The notes: generated by a model not told the origin, from the sequence alone. A stretch of DNA of 31,796 nucleotides from an uncultured Bacilli bacterium (GCA_947600015.1 CANQFX010000003.1:1-31796); one strand, 5' to 3'. Shown: positions 7,267-15,976, numbered from the stretch's first letter. Made by a program: numbers and translations.

Positions 7267-8709
7267 ATAACATATATCATAATTGCTTGGTCCTTGAATA
7301 CATTTCCCATCTAAATCAAATCTAGAACCATGACAAGGACAATCCCATGTTAATTCTTCTTCATTAAAAATCAAATTGCATTTTAAGTGAGGGCATTGTC
7401 GATAAACCATATGTTTTTCTCCTCTTTCATCTGTATAGATGGCCAGTTTTTTTCCATTTCGATTCAAAAAAGTAATTTTTTCATGATACCATGTTTTTTT
7501 TAGAAATAGTTTCTCTCCAATAAAAGATTTCATATTACTCATCATTGCTAGGGGAAAACGAACTACTTTTCCTAAATTCATTTTTCTTTTTGGATCAAAG
7601 ATTTTGGCATAAGGGTTTTCTTTTTTCATCACCAAATCACTAATCATTTTTCCAGCCAAACTACCATTGGTCATTCCCCACGTTTGATAGCCTGTTGCTA
7701 AAAATAAATGATGATGAATCTTTCCGATATAAGGCAAATAATCTCCTGTAATTATGTCAATATTAGACCATAGATATTCATAAGGATAAGAAAACTCTTT
7801 CAATTTTTGAAAATGTTCTAAGTCATTTGTTTCCATACAAATATTGTGCGAATCATATAAAAAGATTTGATATTTTTTTTCATTTTCTTCTTGATAGCGC
7901 ATAGAACATACTGGATTGTCAATACTAATTGCATTAAAATTTACTGCCTCATTCGTGGGAAACGCTCCAATATAAGATTTTTCTAATGTTACTTTCAAAG
8001 GCATCAAAAATGGAAATAAAAAATAAGGATAATGTAAGGCTAATACAACGCTTTTTGCCTTGATAAAAGCATCTTTTGTTTTACATAAATAAAAATCATT
8101 TTTCCAATCGATAGATAAGATTCTACTATGTTCATATACTTTTACTTTGTTTTTTTGTAAAATTTTTTTCAATGCATTTAAATATTTTAAAGGATGAAAA
8201 ACATAAGTATCTTCTACATAAATACTATATTTACAAGGAATGTTATTGGGAAGCGAACTACTTTCTTTTATAGAAGCTCCAAAGGATAGTAAAAGATTTT
8301 TTTCTTTTTGCAAGGTACCAATATTACTAGTATTATTTGTAAATACATAAGAAGGACTTTTTACAAAATCACAAGCAATGTCATTTTCAGTAATAATCTT
8401 TTCTACTAATTTGATCGCTTCTTTTTGAGATTCATAATATTTTTTAGCTACTTCTTTTCCACAATAATTTTGAATTTTTAAATAGAGATCTTCTTGCAAG
8501 TAAGTAAGTTTTCCTGTTGTTTTTGAAGTGACTCCACTACCAATTGTATTTGCTTCTACTAAAGCAACTTTTAAGTTAGAATCTTTCAAATGATAGGCTG
8601 TGCTAATACCTGTAATTCCTCCCCCAATAATTAAAACATCTACTTCTGTTTCTTTTTCTAGGGAAGAATTCTCCTTACTTTTTATTTCCCACAAACTATT
8701 TTTATGCAT
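7252..8709 (-). CDS. FAD-dependent oxidoreductase with C-terminal Rieske [2Fe-2S] domain
   Basis: This 485-residue enzyme has a DAO-type FAD domain: a beta-alpha-beta dinucleotide motif around GGGITG at 29-34, a conserved SGVTSKTTGK stretch at about 57-68, and a second glycine-rich FAD-closing segment with GYQTWGMTNG at about 340-350. A Rieske domain ends the protein: CPH (Cys439, His441) and CPCH (Cys457, His460) ligate the cluster. This fusion is common in Firmicutes and Bacilli and is annotated as glycine/D-amino-acid oxidase-like, but the substrate is not known. It is cytosolic. I chose ATG 8709 over the in-frame ATG at 8721 because a GGTGA ribosome site stands 5 bases before it. It shares its strand with cutA upstream (63 bases apart). 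Confidence 0.9.
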   Translation of the reverse strand: MHKNSLWEIKSKENSSLEKETEVDVLIIGGGITGISTAYHLKDSNLKVALVEANTIGSGVTSKTTGKLTYLQEDLYLKIQNYCGKEVAKKYYESQKEAIKLVEKIITENDIACDFVKSPSYVFTNNTSNIGTLQKEKNLLLSFGASIKESSSLPNNIPCKYSIYVEDTYVFHPLKYLNALKKILQKNKVKVYEHSRILSIDWKNDFYLCKTKDAFIKAKSVVLALHYPYFLFPFLMPLKVTLEKSYIGAFPTNEAVNFNAISIDNPVCSMRYQEENEKKYQIFLYDSHNICMETNDLEHFQKLKEFSYPYEYLWSNIDIITGDYLPYIGKIHHHLFLATGYQTWGMTNGSLAGKMISDLVMKKENPYAKIFDPKRKMNLGKVVRFPLAMMSNMKSFIGEKLFLKKTWYHEKITFLNRNGKKLAIYTDERGEKHMVYRQCPHLKCNLIFNEEELTWDCPCHGSRFDLDGKCIQGPSNYDICYKEER

Positions 8710-8771
8710 TTTTATCACCATTTATAGTATTAGTAAAAGCAATAGAAAAATACATAAAAGAAAAGAAGGAA

Positions 8772-9104
8772 CTAGATTTGCATCAAACTATCTGTGGTTT
8801 CTTCTTCTATCCAATCCAAATATTTTTGATAACCATTCGTAATATCATAAGCAATAATTTGTGGTATTTCATAAGAATGGTGCTTTAAAATTAATTGCTC
8901 TACTTTTGAATATAATTTTTTTCTCGTTTTCATTTGCATTAAAAACTCTTTTTCTCTTTCTATTTTTCCTTTCCAATGATAAGAACTAGCAATCTCACTC
9001 AATTGATAACAACTAATTAATCTTTGACTTAATAATAAATTTCCTATTTCTTCAGCCTCTTTTTTGTCTTGAAATGTAGTACTAATCATAATATATGATT
9101 TCAT
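8772..9104 (-). CDS. cutA: CutA-type divalent-cation tolerance protein
   Basis: This 110-residue protein matches the small trimeric CutA1 fold: a beta strand (YIMISTTF), EAEEIGNLLLSQRLISCYQL where the Cys at about 32 and the LISC core are typical, the YHWKGKIE hairpin, and the C-terminal HSYEIPQIIAYDI plus YLDWIEE. CutA proteins are linked to tolerance of copper and other divalent metals, though the mechanism is unsettled. The length is normal (about 105-115). GGAAG precedes the start. No terminator separates it from the oxidoreductase gene, so co-transcription is likely. Confidence 0.93.
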   Translation of the reverse strand: MKSYIMISTTFQDKKEAEEIGNLLLSQRLISCYQLSEIASSYHWKGKIEREKEFLMQMKTRKKLYSKVEQLILKHHSYEIPQIIAYDITNGYQKYLDWIEEETTDSLMQI

Positions 9105-9138
9105 AATTATCTTCCTTTCTATTTAAATGATATTATTT

Positions 9139-9160
9139 AAAAACACCTTTTGGTGTTTTA
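9139..9160 (-). terminator. Terminator at the end of the TelA/AAA+ operon
   Basis: A compact hairpin, AAAACACC (9140-9147) with GGTGTTTT (9152-9159) around a TTTT loop, spans the stop codon of the 296-aa gene and runs into an AT-rich stretch on the minus strand. Confidence 0.7.
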
Positions 9161-10048
9161 CTTTGTTTTTTGTAGTTGTTTGATTTTATTAATATCAAAC
9201 TCATCTGTAAATCCTAATTTATCAATCAAAGCAATCGTATCATCATAGATATCAATTCCCTCAATTCCCATTTCTCTAGGATAAGAAATTACACAGTCTA
9301 GTGGAGATAAGTGTAAGAAATCTCTTACACATTGTTCATTAAGAGGACTCCCATATCCTCTGCCCCACTCCCAATTTTTTACGGGCATGCTTTCTAATAG
9401 ACGAAACATATTTCTTCGTAAAAACTCTTTTCCTACCATAGGGAAATAACATTTTTCAATATTTAAAAATAAATCACCAGGTTTTTTTAAGTTAATATCA
9501 ACATGAAAATATTCATCATAACAACAAGACATTTCAAATGCATAGAAATTAATCATTTCTCCTTTTTCTTCTAGTGCTTGAATCATATATAGGGTCGCTA
9601 ATCCACGATTTATAATTTGACTAGATGTGGTACTTGCAGGATAGGTTAAATTAAAATAAATATTTCTCACAATGGTTTGCCTATCTCGTTCATATTTAAG
9701 CATGCAATCGGGAACGCCAGCCGCAACCAAAGGAGCAAGAGGGATTCCTCCATATAATGATCTTACTAGTTTTCGATTATCGGATTCCTTCACAATCGCT
9801 TGTGATAATTGTTGGCTTGTTTTTAAAAAATTATCAAATCCTTTATTATAGCCAGAAATACAATACTCAATTGCTTTTTCCAATGGCTCTCCATAGAAAT
9901 ATTCATCTTCGCTTAAACTAGATTGAAATGGAAAGATTTCATCATTTACTGGTAGATTGCTTTTTAAATAATCATGAAAAGAAGTTAAATTAGGAAACCC
10001 CATATAATAAACAGTTTTGTCATCTACCTGTTTTATCTCTGGTTTCAT
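9158..10048 (-). CDS. Unknown 296-aa protein, last gene of the TelA/AAA+ operon
   Basis: This soluble protein of 296 residues has no signal peptide and I cannot name its family with confidence. Visible landmarks are YMGFPNLTSFHDYL at 15-28, RSLYGGIPLAPLVAAGVPDCM at about 97-117 (a Gly/Pro turn followed by a conserved-looking Cys), a mixed alpha/beta core with FYAFEMSCCYDEYFHVDINL at about 168-187, and a Trp-rich KNWEWGRGYG near 225. The arrangement faintly recalls conserved hypothetical proteins encoded beside CobS-type AAA+ ATPases in phages, and the place usually held by a von Willebrand A partner, but no MIDAS motif is apparent. It begins two bases after the AAA+ gene stops, so it is almost certainly made with it. 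Confidence 0.75.
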   Translation of the reverse strand: MKPEIKQVDDKTVYYMGFPNLTSFHDYLKSNLPVNDEIFPFQSSLSEDEYFYGEPLEKAIEYCISGYNKGFDNFLKTSQQLSQAIVKESDNRKLVRSLYGGIPLAPLVAAGVPDCMLKYERDRQTIVRNIYFNLTYPASTTSSQIINRGLATLYMIQALEEKGEMINFYAFEMSCCYDEYFHVDINLKKPGDLFLNIEKCYFPMVGKEFLRRNMFRLLESMPVKNWEWGRGYGSPLNEQCVRDFLHLSPLDCVISYPREMGIEGIDIYDDTIALIDKLGFTDEFDINKIKQLQKTK

Positions 10049-10050
10049 TC

Positions 10051-12222
10051 TTATCTTTCCCTTCTATCATTTACACCTTTACTAAAAAGTTTTAATAACT
10101 TTTTACCAGCACTTGTAAATTGTCCTTGTTCATCTAGCCTTTGTAATTCGCTTTCAATTTGACTTAAATAGTCAAGATCTTTTGTTTGTAAGATTTCATA
10201 TTCCATAATTTCTTTGTCATTAAAACTTTGATTATCTAAGTATAACTTAATAGAATCTGCATCTCTTGTTGTAAAAGTACCGATTGTATTAGTCACTTCT
10301 CCAATTTCGCTAGGACTTTTTTCTACTGCTTTTCTAAAGTTAACAGCGAAATTATACCAAGCAGGATAATCTTTCAAAATTCTCATTTCAATTCGATTAT
10401 CATAAGAAACTTCAATTGGAATTAATCTTTGTAATACAGATTCATCCATCTTTTGACGAGTATTATGTGCCACTGTCTTTCCGTTTCCTGTCGTATTTCC
10501 TGCTGCAATAATCCTAAAGTTAGGATGTCTTTGTAAAGAAATACCATCAGGGAAAGAATAATACATTCCATGATTTCCAATAAAACGATTTAATACCACG
10601 GTTGCATTAGCAATTCCTGCATCTAATTCATCAAAGAAAATAATATCCCCAAATTTAAAGCAACGATAAAAATTATTTGGAACATAATCTCCTGTTGCAC
10701 TATTGGTATAACCAATTACATCTTGTTCATATAATACATAACCATTGGTAAGAACAGGGATTCCTAATAAATTTGACAATTGCACTTCTATCATATACGT
10801 TTTTCCGCATCCACTTGGTCCCCACATATAAGGAGTTTTCCCTTGCATTACGAATTTTAAAACATCATCAAATTTTTCATGATAAATTGCATCATTTTCT
10901 TCTATATCCTTTTGTTTTAACTCCATTAATCTAGAAAAACGATCTTGAAATGGAATGTTCGTATCGAAGTAATAATTTACCGTAGGGTTTACTTCTCGAT
11001 TGATATCATTTGGAACGATGATTGTTGGGGTCACAACAACCTGTGAAGCAGAAGTTTCCTTCTTTTTTGCTGCTGTTTTAGGAAATTCAGGAGCTGCAGG
11101 ACTTAATTTACTAGCAATTTCTTCAAATTCTATCAATCGTTTCATTAGTTCATCATCGGCTTTAGAATTTTTAATCATTTTTTTAATTTCTTGACTATTT
11201 TGAACAAAATCTCGTAAATTTTGCATAGAGGTATTTCCAGCATTAGTAATTCTATTTAATTCTAAAGAGATTCTCTTTTCTATTCCATCAGCCATATTAA
11301 GAAGTTCTGTCTTTTTCTTTTCTAATTCGCTATTCACGTCTGCCATTAATAAATCCTTTTCATTAATTAATGACTCTCGTTGTTGATTTAATAATTCTAG
11401 ATAACTTGCATTAAAATTTTTTATAATTTGATTTGCCTTTTCAGATAAATCGGATAATTCTTTAATTTTGGCTTGTGTAAGTTCTGCTTTATTTTTTTCT
11501 ATTTCCGAACGTAATATTGCAATCTGGGAATCTGCCGATTGTAACAATACAACTAAATTTTCTCTTGCTTGAGACAATTCATTTAATTTATAATCTAGTT
11601 CCGCTAATGCTGCTTGATCTAAGTTATAAATACCATTTGCTTTTTTATCTTCTGTTTGTTTTTGTTCTACAATCTTTTCTAATTCTTCTGTATCACCATA
11701 ACGTATCAATAAAGGATCTGCTGTTTTAATCAACTCTAAAGATGAGGCCAAAAGAGCACGATCATCTACATAATACTGTCTTGCTGAAGAAACATAATTC
11801 ACAAGTATTGCAATACTATTTGCATCACCATTTTCGATATAAGAAAGATTTCTAAAATATTCTAAGCTAATTTTTTTATCATCAAAAGCATGAATAATTT
11901 TGTTAAAATTATCATTTTCAAATAATTCTTCTCTTTTTAAATATAAATCAATCAATTGGAACAAAATATTTTTTTCTGATGCTTTATTTTGATCGATACA
12001 AATCGCTGAATACATATCTCTTATTTGTTTCATATGTGTAGAAACATCTTGATTTGCTCGTACTATTTTTAAAATAATCTCAGATAATATTTCTTCATCT
12101 TTTATTTTCTCCATATCAGCAGAAAAGTCATAATTACTTAATTCATTTTTATAATTATAATTCATACGCATAATATCGCGTACTGTTTTTTCTACTGTAA
12201 TTTTATTATCAAAAAAACTCAT
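10051..12222 (-). CDS. AAA+ ATPase of CobS/MoxR type with long N-terminal coiled coil
   Basis: The 723 residues divide in two. Residues 1-200 are helical, 205-370 a long coiled coil (Glu/Lys/Leu heptads), 371-415 a Pro/Ala/Lys linker. Residues about 425-660 are one AAA+ module: Walker A GPSGCGKT 468-475, Walker B IIFFDELDA 527-535, sensor 1 AAGNTT 573-578, probable arginine finger Arg599, plus the NGY...DVIGYTN...G-Y-P insert typical of CobS, the cobaltochelatase subunit, and MoxR relatives. Such ATPases remodel or load metal into partner proteins, generally with a VWA-domain partner; cobaltochelatase genes are absent here. Its ATG overlaps the TAA of the preceding gene by one base (TAATG). 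The fusion to a coiled coil is unusual for the family. The target is unknown; the TelA-like operon partner also has a coiled coil. Confidence 0.88.
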   Translation of the reverse strand: MSFFDNKITVEKTVRDIMRMNYNYKNELSNYDFSADMEKIKDEEILSEIILKIVRANQDVSTHMKQIRDMYSAICIDQNKASEKNILFQLIDLYLKREELFENDNFNKIIHAFDDKKISLEYFRNLSYIENGDANSIAILVNYVSSARQYYVDDRALLASSLELIKTADPLLIRYGDTEELEKIVEQKQTEDKKANGIYNLDQAALAELDYKLNELSQARENLVVLLQSADSQIAILRSEIEKNKAELTQAKIKELSDLSEKANQIIKNFNASYLELLNQQRESLINEKDLLMADVNSELEKKKTELLNMADGIEKRISLELNRITNAGNTSMQNLRDFVQNSQEIKKMIKNSKADDELMKRLIEFEEIASKLSPAAPEFPKTAAKKKETSASQVVVTPTIIVPNDINREVNPTVNYYFDTNIPFQDRFSRLMELKQKDIEENDAIYHEKFDDVLKFVMQGKTPYMWGPSGCGKTYMIEVQLSNLLGIPVLTNGYVLYEQDVIGYTNSATGDYVPNNFYRCFKFGDIIFFDELDAGIANATVVLNRFIGNHGMYYSFPDGISLQRHPNFRIIAAGNTTGNGKTVAHNTRQKMDESVLQRLIPIEVSYDNRIEMRILKDYPAWYNFAVNFRKAVEKSPSEIGEVTNTIGTFTTRDADSIKLYLDNQSFNDKEIMEYEILQTKDLDYLSQIESELQRLDEQGQFTSAGKKLLKLFSKGVNDRRER

Positions 12223-13457
12223 TATTCCGTTCTTCCTTTCTGTTTTATTATATATTGTTTTGCATGCTCTAATGTTTCTAATCTCTCATCGACAAAGAAA
12301 CATTGATTCCATGAAAATGGTTTTCTAAAATCTAAGTTTTTTTCTACTTCAAAGATTTGATAAGAATAAGCCTGTTGATTCTTTCTTTGTTTCATACATT
12401 CCATTAAAACATAGTTTTTATCTTCTATTATTAATTTAGAAAAAGTAATATTTTCTATTTCTTGATCTAGCGAAACATTAATTTTATTATGATATTTACT
12501 AAATCCTTGTATATTATAATATTGAATTCTTGTTGCATCTTTACTAGCAGAAATTTTTGCACCAATTGTGGTATATAATATTTCTTCTTCCGTCTGGTCT
12601 TGTATTTTTTCCTCTGCTAGTAAAAAACTATGATTGTTTATTTTCAACTTATGATTTAATAAATCTAAATTACATAAACCAAAATAAAAATTTAGAAATT
12701 CCATATCTTCTTCTAATATTGTATCTTTTGTCTCATCATACACAACAGAAATTCCATTGTGTACAACTTTTCTTTCTATACTATCATCTAATGTATTATA
12801 GATTAATTGACCTTTGATATTTTCATTTTCTTGTTCCCAAGTAATCGTTGCCAATCCACCTTCATCGACGATCTCTCCTTTGATAGGAATTACTAAATCA
12901 TCTACTGCCTTGATTTTAAAATCTAGAATATTTTCATCACGTTTAGAAAGTAGTATGGGCATTTGTTTTTTAATACTACCAATTTTATAATAAATCATAT
13001 ATTTATGATGATAACCATCAATCTTTTCTATTTGTAATACTTCATACTTTTTATAGAACAATAAAATCATTTTTATAACTTCTGCGATATAAGGTTCCAT
13101 TTCTTTTATTTTACGATTTGCTGTATTTAAGGCAGGAATACCATACTCTTGAACTCCTTCTAATGATTGTTCTTCTAAGATAGCAAAAGAAGAATCATTC
13201 ATTAGTTTTTTTGTCAGTTCTCCTAATAAAATGATTTTTCTTTTTTCTTTTTCTTTCTGATAACGGTCTAATATTTTTTGAATAAATGCTTGAAAATGAG
13301 CATCTTTGTAATCAAAGGCAAGTATTTTATCTTGATCAAATACAATTTTTGCCCCAATATATTTATTTTCATCTTCGTGAAAAATACTATCCGTTGCGAA
13401 TATATAGATTAAATTTAAATTTTTAATTTCTGCAATTTGTGCATCTTGTAAATCCAT
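12222..13457 (-). CDS. Unknown beta-rich 411-aa protein of the TelA/AAA+ operon
   Basis: This 411-residue protein is not recognised. It is acidic and soluble, with no membrane segments. Residues 10-125 alternate strands and helices, 125-160 hold a helix followed by a hairpin (EKIDGYHHKYMIYYKIG), and from about 160 to the end it is a series of beta strands of similar length, suggesting two or more beta-sandwich or PH-like domains. No catalytic motif is visible, which favours an adaptor or scaffold role. The start has an AGGTAA ribosome site. It lies two bases from the TelA-like gene upstream and overlaps the AAA+ gene downstream, so the stoichiometry is probably tied to them. Confidence 0.75.
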   Translation of the reverse strand: MDLQDAQIAEIKNLNLIYIFATDSIFHEDENKYIGAKIVFDQDKILAFDYKDAHFQAFIQKILDRYQKEKEKRKIILLGELTKKLMNDSSFAILEEQSLEGVQEYGIPALNTANRKIKEMEPYIAEVIKMILLFYKKYEVLQIEKIDGYHHKYMIYYKIGSIKKQMPILLSKRDENILDFKIKAVDDLVIPIKGEIVDEGGLATITWEQENENIKGQLIYNTLDDSIERKVVHNGISVVYDETKDTILEEDMEFLNFYFGLCNLDLLNHKLKINNHSFLLAEEKIQDQTEEEILYTTIGAKISASKDATRIQYYNIQGFSKYHNKINVSLDQEIENITFSKLIIEDKNYVLMECMKQRKNQQAYSYQIFEVEKNLDFRKPFSWNQCFFVDERLETLEHAKQYIIKQKGRTE

Positions 13458-13459
13458 TT

Positions 13460-14635
13460 TTATTTACCTATCTTTTTTGAATATGGTTTTTTAGTAATAC
13501 TTGGTTTTGTGGAACTCTTTCCTAGTACTTCAGTCATGATGCTATTATCATCAATTAATTGTAATACTTCGTTATGATAATCACTTAATGTATGATCTAA
13601 TGTTTGTAAGGCTTGACGTTCTGTATCTACTTGCTTTTGTCTAGCAATGCGTCCTTCTTTAAAAGTTTGAAGACCTCGATTATAGGCATTTGCTACTTCA
13701 GTCAAAGTATCCACAGAAAGTCCATTGTTTAAACTTAATGCTACTGCTGTTGCAGCATTTTGTTCTACTTCTTGTGCATTCTTGCGTACCGCTAAATTAG
13801 CCATATCATTGATTTTTTGTAATTGTTCTTGTCTTCTTGCCTCTTGACGATTAAACACCATAACACTTCCTTGTGCTTCTAAAATTGGAGCAGTATCTCT
13901 AATATAAGAATCACAACTTTTTACTGTTTGCATACTAGTTCCTTGTTGTAATTTATATTGTTGATTTTGCGCTTTATAAGCAACTACTATTTTCTCTAAT
14001 TCATTTAATCTACCATTAAAGAATTCAGATAATTGTTTTTTTCTTTCAATTTCATAATCTAAATCTAGTGATTGTGGTTGTGTTTTTAAGGCTTCAATTT
14101 CTGCATTAAATGCATCTAAATCCATTTTACCAATTCTAATTCTCTCTTCTAGTTCAGCAATTTTTGGTGTTAATTCTGCACTAATACATTCTCTTAATTC
14201 AATATCATTTAAGGCACCTTGTTTTTGTGTTTCCATCGCTTCACGAATCATATTAATTCTTCTGCAATATTCTTCAAATTGACCTTGATAACTATTTCGT
14301 TCTTCCTCTTCTTTAAATTTTTTTACTCCTAAATTTGTTAGAAAGTTTTTTACTCCTGCAACAATAGGAAGGTCTTTCTTCTCTCTTTGTATATCCGTTT
14401 CATCTAAACTTTCATCAAAAGAAGAAATGGATTCTAGTAATTTATCATCTACATAAATTTCTCTATTGTCCACTACCATTTTAGAAGTATCATGTAAAAT
14501 TGCAGAAATATCTTCTTGTACATCTCCTCCATAACTTAATAATGATGCAGGTTTTGAAAAATCTACTCTTTCAAAATTATACTCTGCAATTTCTCCATTT
14601 TGTTCGTATACTACGACTTCATTTTCTTTTTCCAT
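13460..14635 (-). CDS. TelA-like protein (toxic anion resistance family)
   Basis: This 391-residue protein matches the TelA family (PF05816) in pattern: a short variable N-terminus, GVKNFLTNLGVKKFKEEE at about 94-111, then an almost wholly helical coiled-coil body with the family's SYQGQFEEY, a long Glu/Lys region to about 250, and the later conserved helices around NAATAVALSLNNGL and NAYNRGLQTFKEGR. Length agrees with B. subtilis YceH/YaaN. TelA was named for tellurite resistance; comparative genomics places it with Ter genes in a wider stress-response network, and its biochemical role is unknown. ATG 14635 is chosen over an upstream in-frame ATG because GGAGGA lies 5 bases before it. A leader with a terminator-like hairpin precedes it, so it is probably regulated. 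Confidence 0.85.
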   Translation of the reverse strand: MEKENEVVVYEQNGEIAEYNFERVDFSKPASLLSYGGDVQEDISAILHDTSKMVVDNREIYVDDKLLESISSFDESLDETDIQREKKDLPIVAGVKNFLTNLGVKKFKEEEERNSYQGQFEEYCRRINMIREAMETQKQGALNDIELRECISAELTPKIAELEERIRIGKMDLDAFNAEIEALKTQPQSLDLDYEIERKKQLSEFFNGRLNELEKIVVAYKAQNQQYKLQQGTSMQTVKSCDSYIRDTAPILEAQGSVMVFNRQEARRQEQLQKINDMANLAVRKNAQEVEQNAATAVALSLNNGLSVDTLTEVANAYNRGLQTFKEGRIARQKQVDTERQALQTLDHTLSDYHNEVLQLIDDNSIMTEVLGKSSTKPSITKKPYSKKIGK

Positions 14636-14775
14636 TTTTATCCTCCATAATTCTAGGGTCAAAAAAAGACTTTTATTCTTTTTTTATATAAAAGTCCCGC
14701 TTCAAATCAAATATTTCTCCATATTTCATTTATGATTCTTGCATTTATATTTGCCTGAACCGATCCCCTTAGTGG
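14636..14775 (-). promoter_or_regulatory. telA-operon 5' leader with transcription attenuator (candidate riboswitch, class unknown)
   Basis: Between the promoter and the telA-like start lie about 138 bases. The leader forms a helix whose 5' arm (14759-14747) pairs with 14714-14701: UUCAGG with UUUGAA, an internal loop, then CAAAUAU with AUAUUUG. It is followed by a 9-bp hairpin (14668-14676 with 14688-14696) and seven T at 14661-14667, a textbook intrinsic terminator. Only about 25 bases remain before the start codon, already holding the ribosome site, so there is no room for another promoter and the operon transcript must pass this terminator. I do not recognise a known riboswitch or T-box signature. 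Confidence 0.6.
14661..14696 (-). terminator. Terminator hairpin in the telA leader (attenuator)
   Basis: Nine-bp stem with an 11-nt AT-rich loop and a T7 tract on the minus strand. It may also end the transcript of the upstream 305-aa gene. Confidence 0.8.
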
Positions 14776-14779
14776 TCTT

Positions 14780-14808
14780 ATAATATCACAAACTACATCT
14801 TTTAGCAA
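14780..14808 (-). promoter_or_regulatory. Promoter of the TelA/AAA+ operon
   Basis: Minus strand: TTGCTA (14803-14808), 17 bases, TATTAT (14780-14785). Transcription would begin near 14773, giving the leader described separately. Confidence 0.7.
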
Positions 14809-14828
14809 GAACTTTTTTAATTTTCTTA

Positions 14829-15746
14829 CTAATAAGGACGAGGATTCAAACTAATAATTTTATCAATAATTTTTCTGGCAAATGCAATATTTTCTTGGAA
14901 CGTTTTATCTTGTCTTTGATATTTTGTTCCAAAAGCACTTGGTTCTAGTATCGGAAGAATAAAAGTATGTTCTCCCTCTGTTTTTACTCGAATCGAAATT
15001 TGATAACAACTTCCTTGAAAGGCAATCATGACTCCACTCATATTTTTGGTAGAAAAATAAACTTGATTGTCTAATAAAATCTCACACTCTTTAATTTCAC
15101 TATAAGAATATTTATAATTTTCTTCTTTGGTATGGAAGACAATATTAGAATCTTGATCAATAGAAATTCCAAATCCATATTTATTCCTCTCTTGGGAAAT
15201 AGGAACAATGCCACATAAATAAGAAATTTTCTCTTGAATTATTTTTTCTCTTTCATTTGCATTCAGTAAAATAGAAAGAAAAGAAGTGATTTTTTCATTA
15301 TTTCCATTTGCTTCTAAAAGTACATTTTGCAACAAAAGCGTTTTCCCCATCAAATTATCTTTAATTACTTGACAGTTTAAACTTCCATAAGGAAAAACTA
15401 AATATCCTTCTTGACTAATCAACCAAAGTTGTTTTGTTGTAGGAATCAAATAATATTCTTTGCCTGTTTTCAATTCTTTTGTAAAAATCGTTATTAGATA
15501 TGTCTCATCGATTGGAATCAGTTGTGAGATGATGGTTGCTTTTTCCATATTAATATCTGGACTATTATTCATAATATAAGCAATATTATATTCTGATCTT
15601 TCTTTTAAATTCTCAGGAATCGCCAATAAATTATGAAATGTTTCCGATGTTTGCAATAATTCATTTAAATGATTATTTTCTTCTATCACTGTTTTATATT
15701 TTGTTTGAACACGATTGACAAAATTATTTATTACGTTTTTAAGCAT
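14829..15746 (-). CDS. Unknown 305-aa protein upstream of the TelA/AAA+ operon, PH-like C-terminal part
   Basis: This 305-residue soluble protein starts with a helical stretch (1-60) and continues as beta strands. Near residues 205-245 the pattern of a strand with FHTKEENYKYSYSEIKECEIL, then a strand with VYFSTKNMSGVMIAFQG, resembles bacterial PH-like domains in which a membrane-proximal protein carries a SYSEI-K turn. A similar arrangement, less clear, seems to occupy 75-130, so it may be a duplicated fold. GAGGTAA precedes the ATG. The operon promoter lies downstream of its stop, so it probably has its own transcript but the same strand and neighbourhood suggest shared function. I infer the PH relation only from the pattern; I do not recognise a named family. 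Confidence 0.65.
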   Translation of the reverse strand: MLKNVINNFVNRVQTKYKTVIEENNHLNELLQTSETFHNLLAIPENLKERSEYNIAYIMNNSPDINMEKATIISQLIPIDETYLITIFTKELKTGKEYYLIPTTKQLWLISQEGYLVFPYGSLNCQVIKDNLMGKTLLLQNVLLEANGNNEKITSFLSILLNANEREKIIQEKISYLCGIVPISQERNKYGFGISIDQDSNIVFHTKEENYKYSYSEIKECEILLDNQVYFSTKNMSGVMIAFQGSCYQISIRVKTEGEHTFILPILEPSAFGTKYQRQDKTFQENIAFARKIIDKIISLNPRPY

Positions 15747-15967
15747 AAATTACCTCTTCTCTTATTCTTTCTTTTCAGTTATTTTCATTGTAATCTGCCT
15801 AATTAAATAGGAAATACTATCAATATTTTATCATACATTTTATTTTTTAACTACTCCTCTTCCATTGATTTTTGCGAATATCATAATTTTCATATATAAT
15901 CCATCTCTATATACTTTGAAACCAATATATCGGTAATATGATTTTTTACAACTATTTACAATAATTA

Positions 15968-15976
15968 TGTTATAAT
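15968..15976 (+). promoter_or_regulatory. Extended -10 promoter of the 262-aa gene
   Basis: TGTTATAAT at 15968-15976 is a perfect extended -10, with TTTACA at 15945-15950 as a distant -35 (20 bases). The start codon follows 31 bases later. The rest of 15747-15967 shows no gene; I see only AT-rich DNA between divergent genes. Confidence 0.7.

Noticed and set aside
9158..12222. Cobalamin cobaltochelatase (CobS/CobT)
   Set aside because: Only the ATPase fold is CobS-like; there is no VWA/MIDAS partner and no cobalamin gene around.
14636..14775. T-box or a known riboswitch before the telA operon
   Set aside because: I find no T-box GGUGG-type sequence and no match to yybP-ykoY, ZTP, fluoride or ykkC cores; the leader is left unclassified.
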